From NCBI GenBank assembly GCA_963729325.1, contig CAVSNS010000007.1, forward strand, positions 152,116 to 216,115: a stretch of DNA of 64,000 nucleotides, read 5' to 3'. The number at the start of each line of letters is the position of its first letter. Position 1 is the first letter of the stretch. Below are positions 21,148-29,466 of this stretch, in pieces. The stretch comes from JABCYV01 sp963729325 (GTDB taxonomy: Bacteria; Acidobacteriota; Terriglobia; Terriglobales; Acidobacteriaceae). The notes beneath the pieces were generated by a model, which was not told the origin of the DNA, did no database searches, and worked only from the letters and a program-made list of their open reading frames with translations. The position numbers and the translations under genes are program-made.

Positions 21148-21609
21148 ATGCCCATCAAATGTCCCAGCTGTGGTTCGCAGATGCCGGAGAACTCAGCCTT
21201 TTGCCCGGGTTGCGGTCGCGCAATGGACGTGCCGACGCCCACTTTGAGGGCCCCGGTTAGCGGTCGCGATAACATCTTTGGCGCGCTGGCGTATGTCACG
21301 ATCATTCCAGCTATCGTATTTCTGCTGGTTGAGCCTTTTAAGGCGAATCGCTTTATCCGCTTCCACGCTTTTCAGTGCATCTTTCTCGCTATCGCCTCGC
21401 TAGCGGTCGGCATCGCACTCAAGCTTATGTTTACAGTTCTATTGTTCGTCCCATTCCTGGGCCAATTGATGGCGCTTCTGATCGCGATGATTATTTCCAT
21501 CGGTTGCCTGATCCTGTGGATTGTACTCATTGTGAAAGCACTCCAGGGCGAGCGGTTCAAGGTTCCCTTCATTGGTGATCTAGCCGAGAAACAGGCGAAC
21601 CTGGCATAG
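21148..21609 (+). CDS. Zinc-ribbon membrane protein (paralogue 1)
   Basis: 153 residues. An N-terminal double-Cys ribbon (IKCPSCGSQMPENSAFCPGCG) is joined by a short Pro-rich linker to three membrane helices: GALAYVTIIPAIVFLLVEP, a central one starting FHAFQCIFLAIASL and IISIGCLILWIVLIVKAL. The tail FIGDLAEKQAN is repeated in the neighbour. The membrane part resembles DUF4870/Tic20-like proteins of unknown function. It starts 2 bp after the Fur stop. Confidence 0.8.
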   Translation: MPIKCPSCGSQMPENSAFCPGCGRAMDVPTPTLRAPVSGRDNIFGALAYVTIIPAIVFLLVEPFKANRFIRFHAFQCIFLAIASLAVGIALKLMFTVLLFVPFLGQLMALLIAMIISIGCLILWIVLIVKALQGERFKVPFIGDLAEKQANLA

Positions 21610-21758
21610 GCACCCCATCCCCTCTGTGATTTGCAGGCTGCGGATTCCATTTGCCTTGAAGCCGTTATTTTGGTAACTTTCCGCCGCATTCGAAATATCG
21701 ACAGGTTGCTGATCGTTGTTCCCCAGATTGCGAGATTACGCACAGTACGGAGGGAATT

Positions 21759-22238
21759 ATGGCTTTTTGCAGTGCGTGCGGAACCCAGATACCCGAAGGC
21801 GCGACCTCCTGTCCGGCTTGCAATCGCTCAGTGACACCAGCCATGGGCACCGTGCCGGCGGCGGGTGCACCGCAAGCAGCCGGAACAGCGCAGTCCGCTA
21901 CCGGCGGACTGGCTGATAATGTCGCCGGCATGCTGGCATACATCACCATTATTCCCGCCATCGTTTTTCTGGTGATGGAACCTTACAACCGGAACCGGTT
22001 CATTCGCTTCCATTCCTTCCAGTGCATCTTTTTCTGGGTGGCGCTGGTCGTCATCCACATCTCCCTATCCATTGTCGGGATGGTCCCATTGTTGATATTT
22101 GTCACGTTCCCCCTGCACATTCTTGTCTCGCTGGGAGCGCTCGCGATCTGGATTATTCTCCTGATCAAGGCCAATCAGGGACTGATGTACAAATTGCCTT
22201 ACATCGGCGACCTGGCTGAGAAGCAGGCCAACGCTTAG
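21759..22238 (+). CDS. Zinc-ribbon membrane protein (paralogue 2)
   Basis: 159 residues, the same architecture as the preceding gene: CSACGTQIPEGATSCPACN, an Ala/Gly/Pro linker, then MLAYITIIPAIVFLVMEP, FHSFQCIFFWVALVVIHI and LGALAIWIILLIKAN, ending IGDLAEKQANA. Shared signatures (YxTIIPAIVFL, NRFIRFH, FQCIF, IGDLAEKQAN) show a tandem duplication. ATG at 21759 with GGAGGG ahead. Function unknown. Confidence 0.82.
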   Translation: MAFCSACGTQIPEGATSCPACNRSVTPAMGTVPAAGAPQAAGTAQSATGGLADNVAGMLAYITIIPAIVFLVMEPYNRNRFIRFHSFQCIFFWVALVVIHISLSIVGMVPLLIFVTFPLHILVSLGALAIWIILLIKANQGLMYKLPYIGDLAEKQANA

Positions 22239-22423
22239 ATTCGATGGTACCTGCGGCACCGTCTCTCATGACCTCTGCTTTCTCTTCTACGTGGAATGCC
22301 ATCGCACGCTGCTGTGCTCTAATCTTCACCCGCGAGCGACTCGCGGAATCACATCCCTAATTACTTTTGGTTCGTGCCAGATTTCCGGTAATCTGATGAA
22401 TTCACTATGGGGGAGAGACGCGC
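22239..22423. other. Intergenic, 185 bp
   Basis: Contains the small hairpin CGCGAGCGACTCGCG (22331-22345) without a T-run, possibly a weak terminator after the zinc-ribbon genes, and the GGGGGAGA ribosome site (22409-22416) of the next gene. Confidence 0.35.
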
Positions 22424-23389
22424 TTGAAAGTTCGGGTCTTCTATCATGACAAGTGCTTCGATGGGGCATCTTCGGCGGCGCTTTTCTCACGGTTCTATCG
22501 CGAACGCATCCGCAATGATGTGGAATTCGTGTTCTCCGGACTCTTACACCGCGCCGGATCTCTGTTCGACGAGAATAATTTCGATGGTGATGAAAACGCC
22601 ATCGTGGACTTCAAGTATTCCAGCTCGCCCAAGATTACCTGGTGGTTCGATCACCATCAAAGCGCGTTTCTGACTCCAGCCGATGCCGCCCACTTCGAGC
22701 AGGACCAGAGCAACCGTAAGTTCTACGACCCTGATTTCAGGTCTTGCGCCAGCTTTATTGCCATGATCGCCGAGCAGCGTTTTGGTTTCGATCCCAGGCC
22801 GGTCGCCGATCTCATCCACTGGACGGACATCGTTGACGGCGCTATGTATCCCGACGCCAAGGCTGCCGTCGAAATGAAGGCGCCCGCGATGAAGCTGACT
22901 ATGGTCATTGAGTCGGCCCAGGATTACAGTTTCGTGCCGCGGCTTATTCCTCTGCTGGTGAGCAAACCTCTGGGGGAGATTTTGAATGAACCTTTCGTGG
23001 CGCCGCTGCTGCCGCCCTTGCTGGAGCGTCATCAACGCTCTATTGCTATCCTGCAACAGCGTATCGAATCGAAATCAGGCACCCTATTCTTCGATATTAC
23101 TGACCAAGACCTGGAGGGCTATAACAAATTCATTCCTTATTACCTGCATCCGGAATCGATCTATAGCGTGGGACTCAGCAAGAGCAGTTTCCGGGTCAAA
23201 GTCTCGGTCGGGTCGAATCCCTGGGCGCCCTCAGAGCCAGTGTTGAATCTGGCGAAGATTTGTGAACGCTACGGCGGCGGGGGCCACGCTCGCGTCGGCG
23301 CCATTTCATTCAATGTTACGCAACAGGATGCTGCACGCAAGGCAGCCGTGGAAATTGTAGAAGAACTTCGCGCCAGTGTGCGGGCTTAA
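22424..23389 (+). CDS. DHH-family phosphoesterase-like protein
   Basis: 321 residues. FYHDKCFDGASSAALFSRF is the first motif (Asp-rich in the family), WWFDHHQSAFLTP the DHH motif and ERYGGGGHARVGAISF the C-terminal DHHA1 GGGH motif. This architecture hydrolyses short oligonucleotides, cyclic dinucleotides or related phosphodiesters using Mn. The start is TTG at 22424: an ATG at 22407 would stop within seven codons, and GGGGGAGA precedes the TTG properly. Confidence 0.85.
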   Translation: MKVRVFYHDKCFDGASSAALFSRFYRERIRNDVEFVFSGLLHRAGSLFDENNFDGDENAIVDFKYSSSPKITWWFDHHQSAFLTPADAAHFEQDQSNRKFYDPDFRSCASFIAMIAEQRFGFDPRPVADLIHWTDIVDGAMYPDAKAAVEMKAPAMKLTMVIESAQDYSFVPRLIPLLVSKPLGEILNEPFVAPLLPPLLERHQRSIAILQQRIESKSGTLFFDITDQDLEGYNKFIPYYLHPESIYSVGLSKSSFRVKVSVGSNPWAPSEPVLNLAKICERYGGGGHARVGAISFNVTQQDAARKAAVEIVEELRASVRA

Positions 23390-23394
23390 TCGCA

Positions 23395-24132
23395 GTGACT
23401 CTGCGACCCGGACCGGCGGCTGATGATTTGAACACGCGCGTGGGCGAGTCCTCCAATTCGGATTCCATCCTGCATACCGAACATCTGAGCCGCGTAGTTA
23501 AAGACAAGGCGTTAGTTCAAGACGCTACCTTTGAGGTTCGAAAAGGAGAAGTGCTGGCCATCGTGGGACCCAGCGGCTCGGGCAAAACTTCTTTGCTGCG
23601 TCTGCTGAACCGCCTGGACGAGCCCACCGCAGGGACCGTCTACGTAGACGGCGTCGATTACCGAACGATCGAGCCCCGCGCCCTACGTCGACAACTCGGC
23701 ATGGTGACGCAACGTCCCTACCTGTTCCCCGGCACGGTCGCAGATAACTTGCGTTTTGGTCCGGCCCAGCGGGGTGAGTTGTTGTCGCAGGATTCGGTGG
23801 ACGCACTGCTAGCCAATGTCGGTCTGAAAGGCTACGCCGGCCGCAATGTCGCCAATCTTTCTGGAGGTGAGGCGCAGCGTGTCTCGGTGGCGCGGACGCT
23901 GGCCAACTCTCCCCTGGTCCTTCTGCTCGATGAACCCACCTCCGCCTTGGACGAAGCTGCCAAGCTTGAGGTCGAATCATCGATTCAGAAGCTTATTCGC
24001 GATCAGGCGCTTACCTGCGTCATGGTTACACACGACGTAGGCCAAGCCGGTCGCCTCGCCGATCGTGCTCTGCTGCTCGACTCGGGCCGCATTGTTACGG
24101 ATTGGCTCGGTAAAGGAGGTGCTTCATGCTTA
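23395..24132 (+). CDS. ABC transporter ATP-binding subunit (FetA/YbbL-like)
   Basis: Single nucleotide-binding domain: GPSGSGKTSLL (Walker A), QRPYLFPGTV (Q-loop), NLSGGEAQRVSVARTL (signature), LVLLLDEPTSALD (Walker B) and MVTHDVGQAGRLAD (switch His). It pairs with the integral membrane gene that starts at 24126. In the given frame it reads on to 24207 through the partner's start, but a one-base change near 24115 would end it at 24132 (KEVLHA), the overlap normally seen in such pairs. GTG at 23395 is the start. Confidence 0.85.
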
Positions 24133-24920
24133 AGCTCTTCTTCCACACTCAAGTGCAATTGGGCTTCGCGCAGGCCGGCGTGGCAGCATTGGCTGCGTTC
24201 GCCGTGATACTGCTCGCCCGCAAACGCGAAATCCATCTGGAAGGCGAACTTCTGGTGGCAATGGTTCGCGGAATCGTGCAAATCATTGCCGTGGGGTCGA
24301 TCCTGCTTCTTCTACTGCGGGCTCCCCGCTGGACCAGTGCATTTCTTCTGGCCGTAATGATCGTCGCCGCGGGCGCAACTTCGGCCCGTCGGGCAAAAGG
24401 CATGCCCGACGCCTTTCGAGTCTCCATTTGGGCCATCGCTTTCGGCGCCGGAACGACGATCGCGCTAATGATGCTGCTCGGCGTGATTGACCCGGCAATC
24501 ACATCGCTGGTTCCGGTTGGTAGCATGCTCATTGCCAATACGATGAATACCAATGGCGTCGCGCTCAATCGCCTTCGCGCCGACGTGCTTGCCCATGTGG
24601 GAGAGATCGAGACCGCCCTTGCTCTGGGAGCGGAGGCGAAGGAGAGTGTTTCGCCTTACGTCCAGGCTTCCTTCGAAGCCAGTTTGATTCCTGCGATCGA
24701 TTCTCTGCGTTCGCTGGGCATCGTATGGATTCCCGGTTTAATGGCGGGAATGTTACTTTCCGGCGCCCGGCCGGTTTATGCCGCCATTTACCAGTTCACG
24801 GTATTGGCCATGATCTTTGCGGCGTCGGGTCTGACTTCGTTGGCTAGTACATTGCTGATGCGGGGCCGCGTCTTTTCACCTGCCGCACAACTGTTGTTAC
24901 AACCGAGTAGTTTGGCATGA
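24126..24920 (+). CDS. FetB/YbbM-like ABC membrane subunit
   Basis: 264 residues, seven or so hydrophobic helices. Family text: GELLVAMVRGIVQIIAVGSILLL, GNTMNT-like IANTMNTNGVALNRL, and SLGIVWIPGLMAGMLLSGARP. In E. coli the FetAB pair promotes iron export and oxidative stress resistance; here the substrate is by homology only, although a Fur gene lies 3.5 kb upstream. ATG at 24126 has AAGGAGGTG in front, and its stop overlaps the next start (ATGA). Confidence 0.88.
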   Translation: MLKLFFHTQVQLGFAQAGVAALAAFAVILLARKREIHLEGELLVAMVRGIVQIIAVGSILLLLLRAPRWTSAFLLAVMIVAAGATSARRAKGMPDAFRVSIWAIAFGAGTTIALMMLLGVIDPAITSLVPVGSMLIANTMNTNGVALNRLRADVLAHVGEIETALALGAEAKESVSPYVQASFEASLIPAIDSLRSLGIVWIPGLMAGMLLSGARPVYAAIYQFTVLAMIFAASGLTSLASTLLMRGRVFSPAAQLLLQPSSLA

Positions 24921-25409
24921 ATTCATCTGCAGCCTCCAATCTCGTGACCAGTCGGCATAAGAACGCGCTTCGCCTGGTCGCACTGCTCGAACTGATCAAG
25001 GGGCTGTTGGTCTTAGCTGTGGGATTCGGCGTCCTCTCGCTCGTCCACCGCGATGCCTGGGACGTCGCGGCCGCCCTGCTCCGGTTTCTCCACGTCAGCC
25101 AAGATCGCCGTTATGCGCAAGTCTTCCTTGATCTGGCGGACCATGTTACCGACGCTAAGTTATGGGCAGTTGCCGCCGGCGCGGCGGTCTATTCCACATT
25201 TCGCTTCATCGAGGCTTATGGGCTGTGGAAGGCCCGCCCTTGGGCGGAGTGGGTGGCGCTGTTTTCTGGGCGCCTTCTACCTTCCGTTTGAGGTCTATGA
25301 ATTGCTTCGCAGGATAACCACAGTACGCGTGGCGGCGCTGACGATAAACCTCGCAATAGTTTTGTATATGTTGTATTTGCGGATGGTGAAAGCCGACGTG
25401 CCAATTTAG
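24917..25409 (+). CDS. DUF2127-type membrane protein, frameshifted
   Basis: About 163 residues with four hydrophobic segments; NALRLVALLELIKGLLVLAVG and YSTFRFIEAYGLWKARPWAEW are the family hallmarks. A change near 25270 joins FSG to AFYLPFEVYELLRRITTVR and the last helix. Overlaps the stop of the permease gene by ATGA, so it is translationally coupled to the ABC pair. Function unknown. Confidence 0.78.
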
Positions 25410-26386
25410 CGGAATCCATATTTCGGCTTGAGCTCACATCGATAGACCTTGGTTTGGTCACTGTTGACTCTGGCGTTGCAATCTGCCCAGCTTAAGTAGA
25501 GATCCGGCCCCAGCGGGAAAACAATGGGAGCTCCGTTGATCTCGGCTTCAATGCTCACTCCTTCTGCCGCAGCCGGCAGAGTGAAGTTCAGCGTCTGACC
25601 GAAAATTACCGGATAGGATTGGCGTACGATGTCACTTTCCATGGGGTGAAACACTTCCGCTTCCAGCAAAAACGTTGCTGTGTCTGCCCAATCAAGAACC
25701 GAAACGTTGATGTTGCGGCCGTCTCGGGAAAAACCGTCGATTGTGATTCTGGTGAAAGGACATGGTCCTGCAATACAAGAAGCGCGGGCATTGCGAAACT
25801 CATTTCCTGGCCCCGCATCGAGGGACGCGGAACCGATTGCAGCCTTCCATTTCCCATCGGGCGAGCACGGGGTTTGGCCCTTGCAAGGGACATTCGCGGT
25901 GTTTACCGCTTGGAAGGTTTTTACCGCGCTGCCGATGTTAGCCGCAGTAGTGGTTTTGATCGAGTAGCGCACCGTGACATTTCCCATCACGAATTCGGTA
26001 TGATCGGAATCACTGCGGGTTTTACGGGAAATCGGCACTAGACGAACGATATAGATCTTGTCTCCAATGAATTCATTTAAGGTGAGTGGTTGGTAGTCCG
26101 GGTGTCGAAATTGCAGTGTGATCGGACGGCCCCGCCTGAGTAACGGACGCAACGCCAAGCTGAAGAAACCGGAAGAATCGGACTTGGCGCCGCTCGCCAA
26201 ACCATTGGCCTCGGTTATGTCAACATCGGCGATGGGTAATTCTTTCCTCGGGTCGGCGTCCTCCCGGATGATTGCGCCTTTTATGACTATCGGTTTCTGC
26301 CTGTGAACTACGATGAGCACCGCCATCAGTATTCCCAACGCCGCGGTTGCTCCAAGCAAAATAGCGATCTTCCGTCTTCCCGTCAT
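25406..26386 (-). CDS. Exported carboxypeptidase-regulatory-like domain protein
   Basis: 326 residues. One N-terminal membrane helix (IAILLGATAALGILMAVLIVV) then a beta-sandwich domain with DVDITEANGLASGAKSDSSGFFSLALRP, the CarboxypepD_reg pattern. The C-terminal half has paired Cys (VPCKGQTPCS, SCIAGPCPF) and hydrophobic strands, with no recognised family. Such proteins are common in acidobacteria and may bind surface polymer. Converges with and overlaps the DUF2127 gene by 4 bp. Confidence 0.7.
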   Translation of the reverse strand: MTGRRKIAILLGATAALGILMAVLIVVHRQKPIVIKGAIIREDADPRKELPIADVDITEANGLASGAKSDSSGFFSLALRPLLRRGRPITLQFRHPDYQPLTLNEFIGDKIYIVRLVPISRKTRSDSDHTEFVMGNVTVRYSIKTTTAANIGSAVKTFQAVNTANVPCKGQTPCSPDGKWKAAIGSASLDAGPGNEFRNARASCIAGPCPFTRITIDGFSRDGRNINVSVLDWADTATFLLEAEVFHPMESDIVRQSYPVIFGQTLNFTLPAAAEGVSIEAEINGAPIVFPLGPDLYLSWADCNARVNSDQTKVYRCELKPKYGFR

Positions 26387-26515
26387 TTCATCACCCTAGG
26401 TCAATATCTTACGACGCAGGCTGACGCTTGAATTGCGATCATCGCCTTCGGGCCGTGACGGGTATACGACTTCTAACTCAGCTCCCGATTTTATTCCTCC
26501 GATGTTCGTTTAGAA

Positions 26516-27886
26516 TTGATCAGTGGGAAAAGAACGGCCGCGGGTAAGGGTTTGTCGCGCCGGGAAGTGCTCAGACGTGTCCTCGGCGCCGGGCTTTGCC
26601 TGCCCCTCGCTCGATCGCGGGTTATGCCTTTCCTGATGGCCCAGGAACAGCACCTGGGTCCCGCCCCGCCGCCGGCACCGACCAGCCTTTCGCCAGAGGA
26701 TGACCAATTCCTCGAAGAAGTGGAGAAAGCCAACGTTCTCTACTTTTGGGAACAATCCAATCCACAAACCGGTCTGGTGAAAGACCGATGCAACATACGC
26801 TCGCAGGACAACGGAGTTGTGGCGAACATTGCGGCCAGCGGTTTTGGCCTGACGGCTCTTTGCATCGGACACAAGCGTGGGTACATCCCATTTCCCGAGG
26901 CGCGCACCCGCGCACTTGCTGGCTTGCGTTTTCTGTGGAGAAAGCTGCCGCATCATCGCGGCTTCTTCTATCACTGGGCGGACATTAATACTGGAGAAAG
27001 GCTGTGGGATTCGGAGGTCTCTTCGGTCGATACCGCCATTTTGATTTGCGGAATTCTTACCTGCCGGCAATACTTCCATCATCCTGAAATCACCCAGTTG
27101 GCGACCGATATTTTTAACCGCGTCGATTGGACGTGGCTTTCCGAAGACACAGCCTTACTGCCGCACGGCTGGCTGCCGGAAATGGGCTTCCTGCCCTACA
27201 AGTGGGACTACTACAGCGAGCTGATGATGATGTATCTGCTGGGGTTGGCATCTTCCGCCCATCCCCTGCGGGAAGAGACCTGGACTGCCTGGAAGCGGAC
27301 CACATTCGAGTATGACGGGCTCAGGTATATCGGCTCCTTTGCTCCTTTGTTCGTACATCAATATTCCCAAGCCTGGTATGACTTCCGTGACAAAAGTGAC
27401 GGGTACGCCGACTATTTCGAGAACTCGACGGTCGCTACCGATGTTCATCGCCGGTTCTGTCTGGAACTGGGGAAGCAGTTTCCTGATTATAGTGACGACT
27501 TGTGGGGCATTACGGCTTCCGATTCCGATAGAGGATACGTAATTTGGGGCGGCCCGCCTGCCATGGGGCCGATCGATGGGACCGTAGTACCGAGCGCTCC
27601 CGGAGGGTCCTTGCCCTTCCTGCCACAGCCGGTCATGCGTGTGCTTAAGAACATCAAGAATCGTTACGGAACGCGCACTTGGAGCCGCTACGGTTTCATC
27701 AATGCATTCAACCCGCTCAAAAATTGGTACGACACCGACGTGATTGGAATCGACACCGGTATCACGCTGGTAATGGCAGAAAATGCCCGTACCCGGTTCG
27801 TCTGGGATACATTCATGAAGAATCCGGAGGCCAGGCGCGGCATGGAGCGCGCCGGCTTTAAAACTTACCGGCTGCCGGGAACGTAG
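26516..27886 (+). CDS. Tat-exported glycoamylase-like (GH144-type) protein
   Basis: 456 residues. The N-terminus carries a twin-arginine signal (LSRREVLRRVLGAGLCLPLA, residues 13-32). The mature part is an all-helical (alpha/alpha)6 domain: FWEQSNPQTGLVKDR, SGFGLTALCIG, EVSSVDTAILICG, PYKWDYYSELMMMYLLGL, HQYSQAWYDFRD, GITASDSDRGYVIWGGPP and GIDTGITLVMAENAR. This is the PF10091 glycoamylase family, which includes the GH144 endo-beta-1,2-glucanases; the assignment to GH144 is from family knowledge. Convergent with the GH39 gene (17-bp gap) in a beta-1,2-glucan-type locus. TTG start at 26516 is chosen because no in-frame ATG precedes the signal peptide. Confidence 0.82.
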   Translation: MISGKRTAAGKGLSRREVLRRVLGAGLCLPLARSRVMPFLMAQEQHLGPAPPPAPTSLSPEDDQFLEEVEKANVLYFWEQSNPQTGLVKDRCNIRSQDNGVVANIAASGFGLTALCIGHKRGYIPFPEARTRALAGLRFLWRKLPHHRGFFYHWADINTGERLWDSEVSSVDTAILICGILTCRQYFHHPEITQLATDIFNRVDWTWLSEDTALLPHGWLPEMGFLPYKWDYYSELMMMYLLGLASSAHPLREETWTAWKRTTFEYDGLRYIGSFAPLFVHQYSQAWYDFRDKSDGYADYFENSTVATDVHRRFCLELGKQFPDYSDDLWGITASDSDRGYVIWGGPPAMGPIDGTVVPSAPGGSLPFLPQPVMRVLKNIKNRYGTRTWSRYGFINAFNPLKNWYDTDVIGIDTGITLVMAENARTRFVWDTFMKNPEARRGMERAGFKTYRLPGT

Positions 27887-27903
27887 GAGGCGGGTCTCCA
27901 GGT

Positions 27904-29466
27904 TTACTTCAGCTCAATCACTGCCAGGCCATGCGCCGGCAAGGTCAGCGTAAGCTCACTGTTCTTCAGTTCGCGCGTTTCCGGCGCCGGAAGTTGGGCG
28001 GCGGCCTGAAGTTGCTTGATTTGGCTTTGGGTGGGATAGCGCGGCGAACCCATCTTTTCGTAGATCGGGTGAACGTCTCCGTGGTCGTGGTCCACACGTG
28101 AAATGGAAGCAACCTTGGCTTTCGTGTTCTTGAAACGCAGACTCAAAGTTCTTGGCGAACCCGCCTGATCGGGTGGAGCGTAATTCCATATGGCAAGCAC
28201 TAGGTTCCCATCATTTTTCCGGGTGAGCAAAGCCGAATCAGAATTCACAGAAATGCGCTCATCTCCTAGCTTATGCAACAGTTGGAAGGCGTCATAAGCT
28301 GGTTTCGGGATGTCATCGACTGCAATAAGGCCATAGCCGCCATAGAGTGGAGTTTTAACCACACCCTGCTCTTCAAACACATCGGAGAAAGTCCAGTACG
28401 ACATCACATCTACCAGGCCATCGCATTGACGGATGGTATCCGCCAGCCACGGACCCATGTAGATGGAGTCGGTAACTTCAGGTTCGTTCTTATAGCTGGC
28501 GTTGTATTCGCTCCAAATCAGTGGCAGATCAGGTTTGCTTGAGCTCCTGATCTGGTCATGGACTTTCTTCACTGCGCGGCACACCATTTTGTCGCGTGGA
28601 ATATTTTCGTCCGTGGCGAAGACGTCTTGGGCACGGTCGTTGCCGTAAACATGGGTTGAAACGAAGTCCACCGGTACTTTTTCTTGTGCGCAGTGCTGAA
28701 TGAAGGTGTCAGCCCAGGCAGCTTGCGCCGTCGCCGGGCCTCCTACGCGAAGCCGAAGATTGACAGCTTTGATGGCGCGAGCAGTATGGTCATAAAGTTC
28801 CCAGTAAGTGGTCTGCTTTGGGTCCCCAGCCCAGAAATCAATATTGGGCTCATTCCAAACCTCGAAGTACCAAGTTGCGACTTCATCGCTGCCGTAGCGG
28901 TCGACAAGATGTTTGGTGAACGCCGTGATCAAGTCGTCCCACTTGTCCCAATCCTTCGGAGGAGAAATATTCTGCTTGTACCAAAAGGCGTGCAGGATGT
29001 CTCTGGCCGCCAACTTCTTCGGCATGAAGCTCACCTCGACAAACGGCTTCACACCATTGGCGAGCAGGCCATCGTAAATTTGGTCGACGTAAGAGAAGTT
29101 ATAGACGGGCCGCCCCTGGCTGTCTTCGTCATAGACGCCAACTTCATCATGAAAAATGGCATGAAATCGCACATATTGGAAGTCTGTGATCTGCTTTACT
29201 TCACGCAAGTCGCGGCGGTAGCTGTCGCGCAGGCTGAGGATGGCGCGTCCGGAACCGAACATCTTCTCCCAGAAGTGGGGAAAGGGATGCGATGGGGCTC
29301 CCCCGTCGATCACGATCACATCCGAGTTAGTACCGGCCTGAGCGTGCGCAGCAGGCCTGGCCGCCATGAACCCAGAGACAACAACCAGGAGGTAGACCAA
29401 GAAGTGAGGAACTTTCGATCTAGCGGTCGCTATTGTTGGTCCTGCTTCACGCCGCCGCTCTTCCAT
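27904..29466 (-). CDS. Glycoside hydrolase family 39 (beta-xylosidase-like), exported
   Basis: About 520 residues. Residues 1-45 are a long signal region (VPHFLVYLLVVVSGFMAARPAAHA). The catalytic barrel has YFEVWNEPNIDFW with the acid/base Glu and LPLIWSEYNASY with the nucleophile Glu, plus YVRFHAIFHDEVGVYDE near the start. A C-terminal beta-domain with LVLAIWNYAPPD follows. GH39 members cleave beta-xylosides, alpha-iduronides or other beta-linked chains. ATG at 29466 has GGGAGGGG ahead and lies 20 bp inside the end of the glucan synthase gene, so it is probably the last gene of that operon. Confidence 0.88.
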   Translation of the reverse strand: MEERRREAGPTIATARSKVPHFLVYLLVVVSGFMAARPAAHAQAGTNSDVIVIDGGAPSHPFPHFWEKMFGSGRAILSLRDSYRRDLREVKQITDFQYVRFHAIFHDEVGVYDEDSQGRPVYNFSYVDQIYDGLLANGVKPFVEVSFMPKKLAARDILHAFWYKQNISPPKDWDKWDDLITAFTKHLVDRYGSDEVATWYFEVWNEPNIDFWAGDPKQTTYWELYDHTARAIKAVNLRLRVGGPATAQAAWADTFIQHCAQEKVPVDFVSTHVYGNDRAQDVFATDENIPRDKMVCRAVKKVHDQIRSSSKPDLPLIWSEYNASYKNEPEVTDSIYMGPWLADTIRQCDGLVDVMSYWTFSDVFEEQGVVKTPLYGGYGLIAVDDIPKPAYDAFQLLHKLGDERISVNSDSALLTRKNDGNLVLAIWNYAPPDQAGSPRTLSLRFKNTKAKVASISRVDHDHGDVHPIYEKMGSPRYPTQSQIKQLQAAAQLPAPETRELKNSELTLTLPAHGLAVIELK

